From the NCBI GenBank assembly GCA_030671985.1, contig DAOVHI010000008.1:1-17814 (forward strand): a stretch of 17,814 nt of DNA, in the 5' to 3' direction. This DNA comes from JAHJDO01 sp030671985 [NCBI: bacterium]. Its GTDB lineage: Bacteria > JAHJDO01. A program made the translations under genes and the position numbers. Shown here piece after piece: positions 1-7,566 of this stretch (positions are counted from its first letter, which is position 1; each line of letters opens with the position of its first letter). Under the pieces are notes generated by a model, which saw only the letters and a list, made by a program, of their open reading frames with translations, did no database searches and was not told the DNA's origin.

Positions 1-1559
1 ACGTGTCTTATCCTATTTATTTTCCCGAGTTCATTTACCTCTATTGTCTTATACAACTTTGTGCTTGCCTCAATATCGCCTCTGTAAACTCCTCTCAACA
101 CATTGTCTTTGCCGTCTTTATCCCCACTGAACCATGTTTCTTCGTATCCTACGGAAGGATCTACCTTTAACCAGCCAAAATACTTACGCGGCATAGATAT
201 TGTCTCGTTTACATCTACACGCTGTCTTTGAAAATTATCAGATTCTTTCTCAAGATTTACAGCGCTGCCATCCAGTTTGTAGAAGAATGCTGAATCCCCA
301 ATGCGCTGCCTCCTTGAGCCAAAATCTATCTCCGGCAGGCGGTCTATGACGTCATCATAGAAATTATTTACGCGTTTTCTTACCAACAGACTAACATAAT
401 AATAATCCCATGTCTGAGATAGGGACAAATAAGTTTTCGGCCTTCTTGTAAGTGACTCTTCCGACCATCCTTTTAGATATTCCTCATCAAAAAAATCCTC
501 ATTGTAGTCAGGATCACTGAGCTTTTCTATCTTAGTAGTACCGTAGAGTCCTTCACCAAAATCCTGCTTGTGTCTATAATACAGCTTCCATCTATTCCAT
601 TTGTCATCTTTTTCATCAGATATACTTATGCCATACTCATCCTTGTGACTGTCTCCTATTTCTTTGTAGTAACTCTTGCTTTCGTATATCTGATATCCAT
701 ATAAATATCCCTTACCTCCGGGAGTCTTGTAGTCAATATCAAATCCTTTTCCAACAGGGACTTGAAATTCATCTATTTTTTCTCCTGAGTATTCATGCTG
801 TCTGCCCCATCCTCTTTGTTCAATATAGTCTCCATATATCCGACCGCGTATATCCTTATTAACATACCAGTTATAATAAGCAAGTGTCATCCATCCACTG
901 CAATTATCATGCCCAAGCCAGATAACCCACCCATAGGGAATCTGTTTTAATGGGAAAATGCATACCGGTGTATAAAGAACAGGGATTCCTTTAAAAGACA
1001 GAACAGCATTATACGCCCAGATTCTATCATCAAGAATAATCTTCAGACGACTTGCTTTTATCACATAATGCGGCGAAGTTTTAGGACATGTTGTAAGAAC
1101 TGCATTGTGGGCATCGTATTCTTCCGAGGAAAGCCGCTCCATCTTCTCAGCATCCCAGAACCACGGAGGAGTGTATCCTTTTATGCTTTCCACTGTCGCT
1201 TGCCCACTCAGAATATCATAGAATATAATTTCTGCTTGTATCTTGTCTTTACCTTCAAAAAACGTTACATCTCCCTTAGCAATAATCTTTTTTTCTACCA
1301 GATTTACTTTACACCAGTCCCCAACCATACGCATGGACTCATATTTAACTTCCACATTGCCCTTGCCAATAATTACGTTACCTTGTTCCGAATATTCCAG
1401 CTTGTCTGCATTTATATCAATGGCGGGCTTTGCTGATTCTGAAAGACTTGTTGTTTTAGCGGGTAATCCGCCTGCTAAGGAATAGACTGAGAGACAAGAA
1501 AGCAATAAAACGCAACAAACTAAACCGACTCTAGCACCAACTCCTGATTTTAAACTCAT
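1..1559 (-). CDS. lptD: LPS assembly outer-membrane protein LptD (OstA/Imp), 3' end cut off by the window
   Basis: This frame is open from an ATG at 1559 to the window edge (519 codons) with no stop, so the gene is partial at its C-terminus. Residues 1-29 look like a signal peptide with a hydrophobic core and a likely cleavage after SLA. Residues of about 45-135 read as an OstA/LptA-like beta-jellyroll (INADKLEYSEQGNVIIGKGN, then IIAKGDVTFFEG). After that comes the LptD transition: an LTTCPKTSPHYVIKASRLKI stretch and FKGIPVLYTP, typical of LptD before the barrel. The remainder is rich in Tyr/Trp alternating strands, as expected for an outer-membrane beta-barrel. In known systems LptD inserts LPS into the outer leaflet together with the lipoprotein LptE. 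An LptE-like gene lies at the other end of this window but in a separate transcript. The gene has its own promoter and follows rnhB-yraN by 85 bases. Confidence 0.85.
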   Translation of the reverse strand, partial: MSLKSGVGARVGLVCCVLLLSCLSVYSLAGGLPAKTTSLSESAKPAIDINADKLEYSEQGNVIIGKGNVEVKYESMRMVGDWCKVNLVEKKIIAKGDVTFFEGKDKIQAEIIFYDILSGQATVESIKGYTPPWFWDAEKMERLSSEEYDAHNAVLTTCPKTSPHYVIKASRLKIILDDRIWAYNAVLSFKGIPVLYTPVCIFPLKQIPYGWVIWLGHDNCSGWMTLAYYNWYVNKDIRGRIYGDYIEQRGWGRQHEYSGEKIDEFQVPVGKGFDIDYKTPGGKGYLYGYQIYESKSYYKEIGDSHKDEYGISISDEKDDKWNRWKLYYRHKQDFGEGLYGTTKIEKLSDPDYNEDFFDEEYLKGWSEESLTRRPKTYLSLSQTWDYYYVSLLVRKRVNNFYDDVIDRLPEIDFGSRRQRIGDSAFFYKLDGSAVNLEKESDNFQRQRVDVNETISMPRKYFGWLKVDPSVGYEETWFSGDKDGKDNVLRGVYRGDIEASTKLYKTIEVNELGKINRIRH

Positions 1560-1586
1560 AATTTTATCCAAAATTTAAGTACCCAT

Positions 1587-1616
1587 AATCTATCAAAAAC
1601 AAAAGGACTATGTCAA
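1587..1616 (-). promoter_or_regulatory. sigma70-like promoter for lptD
   Basis: On the minus strand a perfect TTGACA (-35, 1611-1616) is followed after 18 bases by TAGATT (-10, 1587-1592). It lies about 30 bases upstream of the lptD ATG and just past the rnhB-yraN stop, so lptD can be transcribed separately from the upstream operon. Confidence 0.65.
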
Positions 1617-1644
1617 CAAAAATTCAAAGTATTTATATATCCCC

Positions 1645-2604
1645 CTAAAAGGCATTCTGAATTAGTTTAAAATCAACCATGTTTTTTTTTGAATCAAACA
1701 GGAGCGATATCACATCAAAGCGAAAGCAAAGATTTTGAGACTTGCTTGCCTTAATGTACGCTTCTGCAATACGGCGAATCCTATTCTGCTTAGTGCGGGT
1801 AACTGAGCTTTCAGGAGGTCCAAATTTGTCCGAAGAACGAGTTTTAACCTCAATAAACACCAAAGTATTTTTGTCCTTTGCAATGATATCGATCTCTCCC
1901 CATAAAGATCTGTAATTTCTTTCAATGATTTTATATCTCTTTGTCCTGAGGAATCTACACGAAAAATCTTCTCCATATTCTCCTAACGATATCCTGCCCA
2001 TTTGCTTGTTCTCTTTTTCCAGAACAGGAGAAAATGACCTTCTATGAATAGGGGATACGCCAAACCTTGCTATCGCTTCAAGATGGAACTGTGTAGCATA
2101 TCCTTTATGCTTCTCAAAACCATACCGAGGGTATTGCTTCCCGTAATCCACCATTATTCTGTCTCTTGTAACTTTTGCAATAATGGATGCCGCAGCTATT
2201 GATGCGCTTTTTGAATCGCCTTTAATAATTGCTATCTGCGGTCTTTTTAAACTTGCCACTCTTAATCCGTCAACCAATACACATTCAGGGGAGATATTTA
2301 AATTATCAACCGCCCTATTCATGGCAAGGTGTGTGGCGGCCAATATATTAATCTTGTCTATTTCTTCTGTGTCTGCAATTCCAATACCGACACTTAGCGC
2401 CGCATCATATATCTGACCAAATAAACTATCTCTTTTTTTTGAACTGAGCTTTTTAGAATCGTTCAAACCCTGGATATTACAACATTTAGGAAGGATTACC
2501 GCACCTGCAACAACCGGTCCCGCAAGAGGACCTCTGCCAGCTTCATCAAGCCCCGCAATTAACTTTTTGCCTCGCGCGTATAACTTGTTTTCGTAAAAAA
2601 ACAT
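1645..2604 (-). CDS. rnhB: fused RNase HII / YraN (UPF0102) protein
   Basis: One uninterrupted 319-aa reading frame carries two domains. Residues 1-201 are a full-length RNase HII, which cleaves RNA in RNA-DNA hybrids and at misincorporated ribonucleotides. It has GLDEAGRG (D20, E21), NDSKKLS, VDG (D112) and KGDSKS (D130), matching the four acidic metal ligands of the family, plus a KHKGYAT motif. Residues 202-319 are a complete YraN/UPF0102 domain, a predicted PD-(D/E)XK nuclease related to Holliday junction resolvases, with WGEIDIIA (D239) and FIEVKTR (E252, K254). The longer frame opening at a GTG (2670) would add 22 residues that merely read the 3' end of rplS out of frame, so I chose the ATG at 2604, 4 bases after the rplS stop. 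No clear ribosome binding site is visible, suggesting coupling to rplS. The two genes are usually adjacent but separate; an internal Met at 2001 could allow a stand-alone YraN. Confidence 0.9.
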   Translation of the reverse strand: MFFYENKLYARGKKLIAGLDEAGRGPLAGPVVAGAVILPKCCNIQGLNDSKKLSSKKRDSLFGQIYDAALSVGIGIADTEEIDKINILAATHLAMNRAVDNLNISPECVLVDGLRVASLKRPQIAIIKGDSKSASIAAASIIAKVTRDRIMVDYGKQYPRYGFEKHKGYATQFHLEAIARFGVSPIHRRSFSPVLEKENKQMGRISLGEYGEDFSCRFLRTKRYKIIERNYRSLWGEIDIIAKDKNTLVFIEVKTRSSDKFGPPESSVTRTKQNRIRRIAEAYIKASKSQNLCFRFDVISLLFDSKKNMVDFKLIQNAF

Positions 2605-2608
2605 GCAT

Positions 2609-3028
2609 CTAAGTTTTTTTTGCCTGCTTTTTCTTTTCCTTAACCTTAGCTGCTTTTCCAATCCTTTCACGTAAGTAATATAATTTTGCTCTTCTTACAG
2701 CGCCTTGTCTTGCAACTTCAATCTTCACAATATTAGGAGAATGCAGAGGAAATATTCTTTCCACTCCCTCGCCATAGCTGACTTTTCTTACTGTGAATGT
2801 TTCGCTGATACCGCCTCCTTTTCTTCTAATCACAATGCCCTGAAATACTTGGACGCGCTCTTTTACCTCTGCCTTTCCTTTCTTCTGCCCCATCTTTCCC
2901 TTTTTCGCTGCTGTCTTTTCCACAATCCTTACATGAACCTTAATAGTATCTCCTACGCAAAAATTTGTGATGTCGTCTTTTTTTTGTGACTTACTTACTT
3001 CATCCAGAATACTTCCTATATTTGACAT
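2609..3028 (-). CDS. rplS: 50S ribosomal protein L19
   Basis: L19 of the large subunit lies at the 30S/50S interface. The core is recognisable: [16 protein letters not shown], then [40 protein letters not shown], and [11 protein letters not shown]. At 139 aa it is longer than the usual 115 or so. The extra length comes from a Lys/Gly-rich loop after the first strand (about residues 38-60) and a Lys-rich tail after residue 122. An ATG 87 bases further upstream is in frame but would overlap the end of trmD. The ATG at 3028 has an excellent Shine-Dalgarno and begins with the family's N-terminus, so it is the start. It sits between trmD (23-base gap) and rnhB-yraN (4-base gap) in the operon. Confidence 0.95.
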   Translation of the reverse strand: MSNIGSILDEVSKSQKKDDITNFCVGDTIKVHVRIVEKTAAKKGKMGQKKGKAEVKERVQVFQGIVIRRKGGGISETFTVRKVSYGEGVERIFPLHSPNIVKIEVARQGAVRRAKLYYLRERIGKAAKVKEKKKQAKKT

Positions 3029-3033
3029 ATCAT

Positions 3034-3040
3034 CTCCTCT
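3034..3040 (-). promoter_or_regulatory. ribosome binding site fixing the rplS start
   Basis: AGAGGAG on the minus strand lies 5 bases before the ATG at 3028 and decides between this start and the in-frame ATG at 3115 inside trmD. Confidence 0.8.
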
Positions 3041-3051
3041 TAAAAGTTGTT

Positions 3052-3738
3052 TTAATTTTTTAGAATATCCGGTCTTCTTAGTGACGTTCTTTCCAAAGAT
3101 TTCTTCTTTCTCCATAATTCTATTTGATTATGATTACCGCTAAGCAGAATCCGTGGAACTTCAAGCCCTCTGAATACAGGAGGTTTTGTGTATTGAGGAT
3201 ACCCTAAAAAAGGACCAAAAAAAGAATCGGTTTTTATAGAATGCCGATTGCCCAGCACCCCCGGTATTAATCTTACAACAGTATCAATAATAACCATTGC
3301 CGGTAATTCACCTCCTGTTAACACATAATCACCTATTGAAATTTCCCTATCAACTAAATTACGAATTCGTTCATCAACGCCTTCATATCTTCCGCACATA
3401 AGTATTAAAGTGTGTTTTTCACTTAACTCTTTCGCCATATCCTGATTAAATCTTTCTCCCTGCGGACAGGTAAGAATAATAGATATATTCTTAGTTTCAA
3501 TCTTGAATTTTTTCTTTATATAATCCACTGCTTTATATACCGGTTCAGGTTTCATAACCATGCCGCAGCCACCGCCATATGGAGTATCATCCGTAGTTTT
3601 TCTCCTGTCATCGGCAAAATCCCGAAGATTGTGCACGTTTATATCCACATGTCCTCTCTCCTGCGCCTTTTCTAACATGCTCTGATGCAGAGGATATTTA
3701 AACATATCCGGAAATATTGTAAGAACATGTATTCTCAT
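3052..3738 (-). CDS. trmD: tRNA (guanine-37-N1)-methyltransferase TrmD
   Basis: TrmD uses S-adenosylmethionine to methylate N1 of G37, 3' of the anticodon, preventing +1 frameshifting. The 228-aa product starts [13 protein letters not shown] and carries the SPOUT/trefoil-knot signatures: [14 protein letters not shown] (residues 53-66), [11 protein letters not shown] (115-125), and the knot/SAM loop [16 protein letters not shown] (132-147). R156 in LIPGVLGN and D171 in TDSF fit the catalytic Arg and Asp known from the E. coli enzyme. Length is slightly below the usual 240-250, from a short C-terminal domain. Its start codon overlaps the rpsP stop (TGATG), implying translational coupling. In most bacteria rimM lies between rpsP and trmD; here it does not. 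Confidence 0.97.
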   Translation of the reverse strand: MRIHVLTIFPDMFKYPLHQSMLEKAQERGHVDINVHNLRDFADDRRKTTDDTPYGGGCGMVMKPEPVYKAVDYIKKKFKIETKNISIILTCPQGERFNQDMAKELSEKHTLILMCGRYEGVDERIRNLVDREISIGDYVLTGGELPAMVIIDTVVRLIPGVLGNRHSIKTDSFFGPFLGYPQYTKPPVFRGLEVPRILLSGNHNQIELWRKKKSLERTSLRRPDILKN

Positions 3739-4148
3739 CAGCGCTCTCTGCTAAGTTTCTTTTTGCTTTTTTTTGGGGCTTGCTTGTCTTTACTGTCCTT
3801 CTTACTCTGCGCTGCTTTGGTACTGGTTGCTGTCTTGCGTGTGACTTTGCCTTTTTCTTTACCTTTATCTTCTTCAACTGGTTTTTTCTTTACTTTTTCT
3901 TGTCCTTGAGATTTTTTAGCTTTCCGCAATACGCTCTTTACCGTATCAGAAAGCTGTGCCCCTTTTTTTATCCACATGTCCACCTTTTCAATATCTATAT
4001 TTGCCTTTACTGGATTCTCTACCGGCGCATAATGTCCTAACAGCTCCAAAATTTTTCCCTTAGTAGACACTCTGGAATCAACAGCAACTATCCTGTAAAA
4101 CGGTTTCTTCTTTGTTCCCAATCTTCTTAATCTAACTTTAACTGGCAT
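3738..4148 (-). CDS. rpsP: 30S ribosomal protein S16 with long basic tail
   Basis: S16 is an early-assembly protein of the small subunit. Residues 1-80 are a standard S16: [20 protein letters not shown], then [19 protein letters not shown], and [20 protein letters not shown]. Residues of about 85-136 form a low-complexity Lys/Glu/Ser tail, making the protein 136 aa against the usual 80-90. The start ATG has AAAGGGAG 6 bases upstream. It follows ffh by a 21-base gap and overlaps trmD by one base. Confidence 0.96.
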   Translation of the reverse strand: MPVKVRLRRLGTKKKPFYRIVAVDSRVSTKGKILELLGHYAPVENPVKANIDIEKVDMWIKKGAQLSDTVKSVLRKAKKSQGQEKVKKKPVEEDKGKEKGKVTRKTATSTKAAQSKKDSKDKQAPKKSKKKLSRER

Positions 4149-4169
4149 ATCAATCTCCCTTTATGGTTT

Positions 4170-5492
4170 TTAAATCATCCCGGGGAATAGGCCTCTTTTG
4201 CCTACCATCCCCCCTTGTTTCATTAAGTTTTTAATCATTTTTCTTGATGCAACAAAATTTTTCATAAGCATGTTAATGTCTTGAATACTTGTTCCGCTGC
4301 CTTGAGCTATACGCTTCCGTCTTTGCCCGTTAATTATCCCTATGCTTCTTCTCTCCTCTTTTGTCATTGAACTAATAATTGCTTCCTGTTTCTTCATATT
4401 CCCATCATCGATCTTTAAGTTTTTAAATTTGCCATGCATTGGAAGCATTTGTAAAATTTCCTGCATTGATCCAAGCTTTTTCATTTGCTTAAGCTGCTCA
4501 AGGAAATCCTCCAGAGTCAGGGTTTCTTTTCTTATTTTCTTCGCAAGATCCTTTTCTTGCTCAGCCTTATCTTTGAATTCCGCCTTATCAATCAAGCTAA
4601 GAATATCTCCCATTCCAAGTATTCTGGATGCCATTCTATCCGGATAAAACAACTCTAAATTATCAAGCTTCTCACCGTTTCCAATGAATTTCACAGGTTT
4701 GCCTGTAACGGCGCATACGGATATTACTGCGCCTCCTCTAGCATCTCCATCCATTTTTGTAAGAATTACACCATCTATTCCCAAAACGTCCTGATATTCT
4801 CTTGCTATCTTTACCGCATCCTGACCTGTCATGGCATCTACCACCAACAAAACCTCCTGCGCTTTTGTAGCCTTTTTCATATCCACCAGTTCTTTCATTA
4901 AGGTCTGATCAATATGAAGCCTGCCTGCCGTATCAATAATAACAATATCCTTACTATCTCTGGAAGCCAGTTTGACAGAATTAGTTGCGATCTTTACAGC
5001 GTTATTACCCTCTGTAAAAACAGGTACATTCAATTGGCTGCCAAGAACTTCCAGCTGTTTCACTGCAGCGGGTCTGTATATATCCGCTGCTGCTAGAGAA
5101 CACTGATAATTTTGTTTTGTGAAATATTTTACAAGTTTAGCACTTGTTGTTGTTTTTCCACCCCCTTGAAGACCAACCACCATTATAACCGTAGGCTGAG
5201 CTTCTGCCATATTTATACTGCACGCTGATTTTCCAAGCAAACCGATCAGCTCTTCATGCACTACTTTTATAACCTGCTGTCCTGGCTGAAGACTTTTAAG
5301 CACCTGTTGCCCAACCGCCTTTTCACTAATATTTCCAATGAACTCTTTAACAACCTTATAATTAACATCAGCTTCCAGAAGAACAAGTTGTACCTCCCGT
5401 AACGCCGCCTTTATGTTGTCCTCAGTAAGCCTGCCCGGCTTTTTAAGGTTGCGGAATATGTTCTGAAACTTTTCTGATATTACCTCAAACAT
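4170..5492 (-). CDS. ffh: signal recognition particle GTPase Ffh (SRP54)
   Basis: Ffh binds SRP RNA and signal sequences of nascent membrane proteins and delivers them to FtsY by paired GTP hydrolysis. The 440-aa product has the N-domain helix bundle (residues 1-90), a G domain with the P-loop GLQGGGKTTT (107-116), DTAGR (186-190) and TKMDGDARGG (244-253), and a Met-rich M domain (about 295-440) containing the GSMQEILQMLPM stretch. Length is normal. The start is set by GGAGG 8 bases upstream, inside the end of rpe, and the two genes overlap by 8 bases. Placement directly before rpsP is common in bacteria. No 4.5S RNA gene was found in this window. Confidence 0.97.
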   Translation of the reverse strand: MFEVISEKFQNIFRNLKKPGRLTEDNIKAALREVQLVLLEADVNYKVVKEFIGNISEKAVGQQVLKSLQPGQQVIKVVHEELIGLLGKSACSINMAEAQPTVIMVVGLQGGGKTTTSAKLVKYFTKQNYQCSLAAADIYRPAAVKQLEVLGSQLNVPVFTEGNNAVKIATNSVKLASRDSKDIVIIDTAGRLHIDQTLMKELVDMKKATKAQEVLLVVDAMTGQDAVKIAREYQDVLGIDGVILTKMDGDARGGAVISVCAVTGKPVKFIGNGEKLDNLELFYPDRMASRILGMGDILSLIDKAEFKDKAEQEKDLAKKIRKETLTLEDFLEQLKQMKKLGSMQEILQMLPMHGKFKNLKIDDGNMKKQEAIISSMTKEERRSIGIINGQRRKRIAQGSGTSIQDINMLMKNFVASRKMIKNLMKQGGMVGKRGLFPGMI

Positions 5493-6147
5493 TTACACTG
5501 CCTCCGATGCGTAACATTTCAATTGCCTCTTTTATATCGGGCGCTTCAAAAACGGCTGTTCCTGCAACTAGTATGTTAGCACCTGCTTTTACAACATCCG
5601 CTGCTGTGGCTGTGTCTATACCGCCGTCTACCTCTATATCAACAGATAAATCCGCTTCATCCACCATTTGTTTAAGCTCTTTTATCTTTGGCAGAACGGA
5701 TCTGATGAATTTCTGTCCTCCGAATCCCGGATTAACAGTCATAAGCAAAACCATATCAACCTGTTTTAGAACATGTTCTACTCGCGCAATAGGAGTAGAA
5801 GGGTTAAGCGAAACTCCGACCGTCTTGGAAAATTTTCGTATATGCTCAAGCGTCTTATGCAGATGCTCGCATGCCTCGACATGTACAGTTATAATATCTG
5901 CGCCTGCTTCTGCAAAAGCATCTATGTATTTGTCCGGATTTTCAATCATCAAATGCACGTCAAGCGGAATGTTGAGCTTGCTTTTTATTGATTTTACCAC
6001 TACCGGCCCTATTGTTATATTAGGAACAAAATGTCCGTCCATAACATCAATATGTATAAGATCCGCTCCTGCTTGTTCAGCTCTATACACCTCTTGCTCA
6101 AGCCTTGAAAAGTCCGCAGAAAGGATTGAAGGCGCTATCTTTATCAT
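5485..6147 (-). CDS. rpe: ribulose-phosphate 3-epimerase
   Basis: Rpe interconverts D-ribulose 5-phosphate and D-xylulose 5-phosphate in the pentose phosphate pathway. The 220-aa TIM barrel starts IKIAPSILSADF and has IHIDVMDGHFVPNITIG (metal ligand H32 and catalytic D34), LDVHLM (H65), MTVNPGFGGQKF (136-147) and IEVDGGID (catalytic D174), with the phosphate-binding GANILVAGTAVF near the C-terminus. Length is typical. It is the first gene of the minus-strand operon. A GGGAG-type ribosome binding site lies shortly upstream of the ATG. Confidence 0.97.
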   Translation of the reverse strand: MIKIAPSILSADFSRLEQEVYRAEQAGADLIHIDVMDGHFVPNITIGPVVVKSIKSKLNIPLDVHLMIENPDKYIDAFAEAGADIITVHVEACEHLHKTLEHIRKFSKTVGVSLNPSTPIARVEHVLKQVDMVLLMTVNPGFGGQKFIRSVLPKIKELKQMVDEADLSVDIEVDGGIDTATAADVVKAGANILVAGTAVFEAPDIKEAIEMLRIGGSVNV

Positions 6148-6177
6148 TGGATCAAACTTCTCCCATTTAAATGTATG

Positions 6178-6195
6178 GACTCAAAATTTTGAGTC
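6178..6195. repeat. perfect 18-bp palindrome upstream of rpe
   Basis: GACTCAAAATTTTGAGTC is a perfect inverted repeat in the divergent rpe-fabF intergenic region, 31 bases before the rpe start. It lies just downstream of a possible rpe -10 box, where a dimeric repressor could bind. It lacks a following T-run on either strand, so it is unlikely to be a terminator. Confidence 0.6.
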
Positions 6196-6200
6196 TTATC

Positions 6201-6229
6201 CTTTTAGCACATTTTGGTTTATGTTTCAA
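6201..6229 (-). promoter_or_regulatory. possible promoter for the rpe-ffh-rpsP-trmD-rplS-rnhB operon
   Basis: On the minus strand TTGAAA (6224-6229) and TAAAAG (6201-6206) are separated by 17 bases. The -10 is a weak match, but position and spacing fit, and the palindrome at 6178-6195 would overlap the expected transcription start. Confidence 0.4.
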
Positions 6230-6251
6230 GATGCGTTTTTATGATTTCCCC

Positions 6252-6281
6252 TTGATGTCTCAAGCCGTTTTAACGTATAGT
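6252..6281 (+). promoter_or_regulatory. sigma70-like promoter for fabF
   Basis: TTGATG (6252-6257), an 18-base spacer and TATAGT (6276-6281) lie about 30 bases before the fabF start. The surrounding bases, including ACGTATAGTA, recur upstream of the DNA methylase gene at 8673-8701. Confidence 0.6.
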
Positions 6282-6309
6282 ATCGCTAAAGATTAAGGAA
6301 TTCCCCATC

Positions 6310-7566
6310 ATGAATGAACATCGGGTTGTTATCACAGGCTTGGGCGCTGTAACACCGATTGGTATAGGCGTAAAGGATTTTTGTGAAGGATTAAAAGCCG
6401 GACGGAATGGAACTGCGAAAGTTACTCATTTTGATGTAACGGATTTTCGTTCTAAGCTCGCAGCTGAGGTAAAAGATTTTCAAGCCGAGGAATGGATTGA
6501 CAAGAAATCCGCAAAACGCATGGATCGATTCACTCAATTTGGAATTGCAGCATCTGCAATGGCAATTAAAGATGCAGAATTGGAATCTTTCTCATTTGAC
6601 AAAAATAGGGCAGGTGTCATCATTGGATCAGGCATTGGTGGTTCACAAACAATCGAAGAAGGGTATTCCAAGCTTCAAGAAAACGGACCAAGAAATTTAA
6701 ATCCGTTTCTTGTGTCCAAATTGCTCATTAACATGGCGGCGTGTATGGTTTCTATTAAATACGGCTTGAAAGGTCCACTTTCTGCTCTCTCTGTGGCCTG
6801 TTCTACCGGATCAAACGCCATTGGCGATGCCTTTCGGATTCTTCAGAGAGGAGATGCTGACATTATGCTTGCAGGTAGTTCAGAAGCATGTATAACCCCG
6901 CTTCCTTATGGATGTTTTTGCGCCACACGATCTATGACTCCAAATAATTGCGCAGAAAACGCCTCTAGACCATTTGATAAAAATCGTGATGGTTTTGTGA
7001 TGGGAGAAGGAGCAGGGATTGTTGTTTTGGAAAATCTGGAACACGCTTTAAATCGAGGGGCTAAAATTTATGCTGAAATCGCTGGATACGGCAATACGGC
7101 CGATGCCTATCATTTTACGGCGCCGGAACCAGAGGGCGATGGCATGATCCGGGTTATGCGGGCAGCGCTGCAAGACGCTGATATGGATGCTGCAAGAATA
7201 GGATATATTAATGCGCATGGCACATCCACTGTTTTAAATGACAAAAGCGAGAGCGTGGCTATTAAAAAAGCATTTGGCAAACATGCAAAAACCCTAAAGG
7301 TCAGTTCAATAAAATCAATGATTGGTCATCTTATGGCAGCCGCAGGGTCTGTGGAGTTCGTTTCGACTGTAATGAGTGTGTTTACCGGAATGATCCCGCC
7401 GACCATTAATCACAAAGAGCCTGATGCCGATTGTCATCTTGACTATGTTATCAATGGCGCCGAATCGCTGGATTTAAACGCGGCAATGAGTAATTCGTTT
7501 GGTTTCGGCGGAGGTAACGCCTGCCTTATAATTAAGAAATATGGAGATATAAATGAAAATTCCTAA
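6310..7566 (+). CDS. fabF: beta-ketoacyl-ACP synthase II (FabF/KAS II)
   Basis: FabF condenses malonyl-ACP with acyl-ACP in fatty-acid elongation. The 418-aa thiolase-fold protein starts with RVVITGLGAVTPIGIGV and has the full catalytic set: nucleophile C164 in SVACSTGSNA, H303 in NAHGTST, K335 and H340 in SIKSMIGHLMAAAGS, and the glycine-rich NSFGFGGGNA near the C-terminus. These positions match the E. coli enzyme almost exactly. AAGGA lies 10 bases before the ATG. Its 3' end overlaps the next gene by 14 bases, so the two are co-translated. No acyl carrier protein or malonyl transferase gene is nearby, so this fabF may be a second copy or simply detached from the main fab cluster. Confidence 0.95.
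   Translation: MNEHRVVITGLGAVTPIGIGVKDFCEGLKAGRNGTAKVTHFDVTDFRSKLAAEVKDFQAEEWIDKKSAKRMDRFTQFGIAASAMAIKDAELESFSFDKNRAGVIIGSGIGGSQTIEEGYSKLQENGPRNLNPFLVSKLLINMAACMVSIKYGLKGPLSALSVACSTGSNAIGDAFRILQRGDADIMLAGSSEACITPLPYGCFCATRSMTPNNCAENASRPFDKNRDGFVMGEGAGIVVLENLEHALNRGAKIYAEIAGYGNTADAYHFTAPEPEGDGMIRVMRAALQDADMDAARIGYINAHGTSTVLNDKSESVAIKKAFGKHAKTLKVSSIKSMIGHLMAAAGSVEFVSTVMSVFTGMIPPTINHKEPDADCHLDYVINGAESLDLNAAMSNSFGFGGGNACLIIKKYGDINENS

Noticed and set aside
1068-1485. Two overlapping plus-strand open frames of 122 and 80 codons
   Set aside because: They lie antisense to lptD, whose frame is open throughout and matches the family.
2605-2670. GTG start giving RNase HII-YraN 22 extra residues
   Set aside because: The extra residues read the rplS 3' end in another frame and resemble no RNase HII N-terminus; the ATG at 2604 fits better.
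3029-3115. Upstream ATG extending L19 by 29 residues
   Set aside because: It would overlap trmD, and a strong Shine-Dalgarno precedes the ATG at 3028.
5507-6244. 245-codon open frame on the plus strand
   Set aside because: It is entirely antisense to rpe, which has every family motif; the product is Ser/Cys-rich with no recognisable fold.
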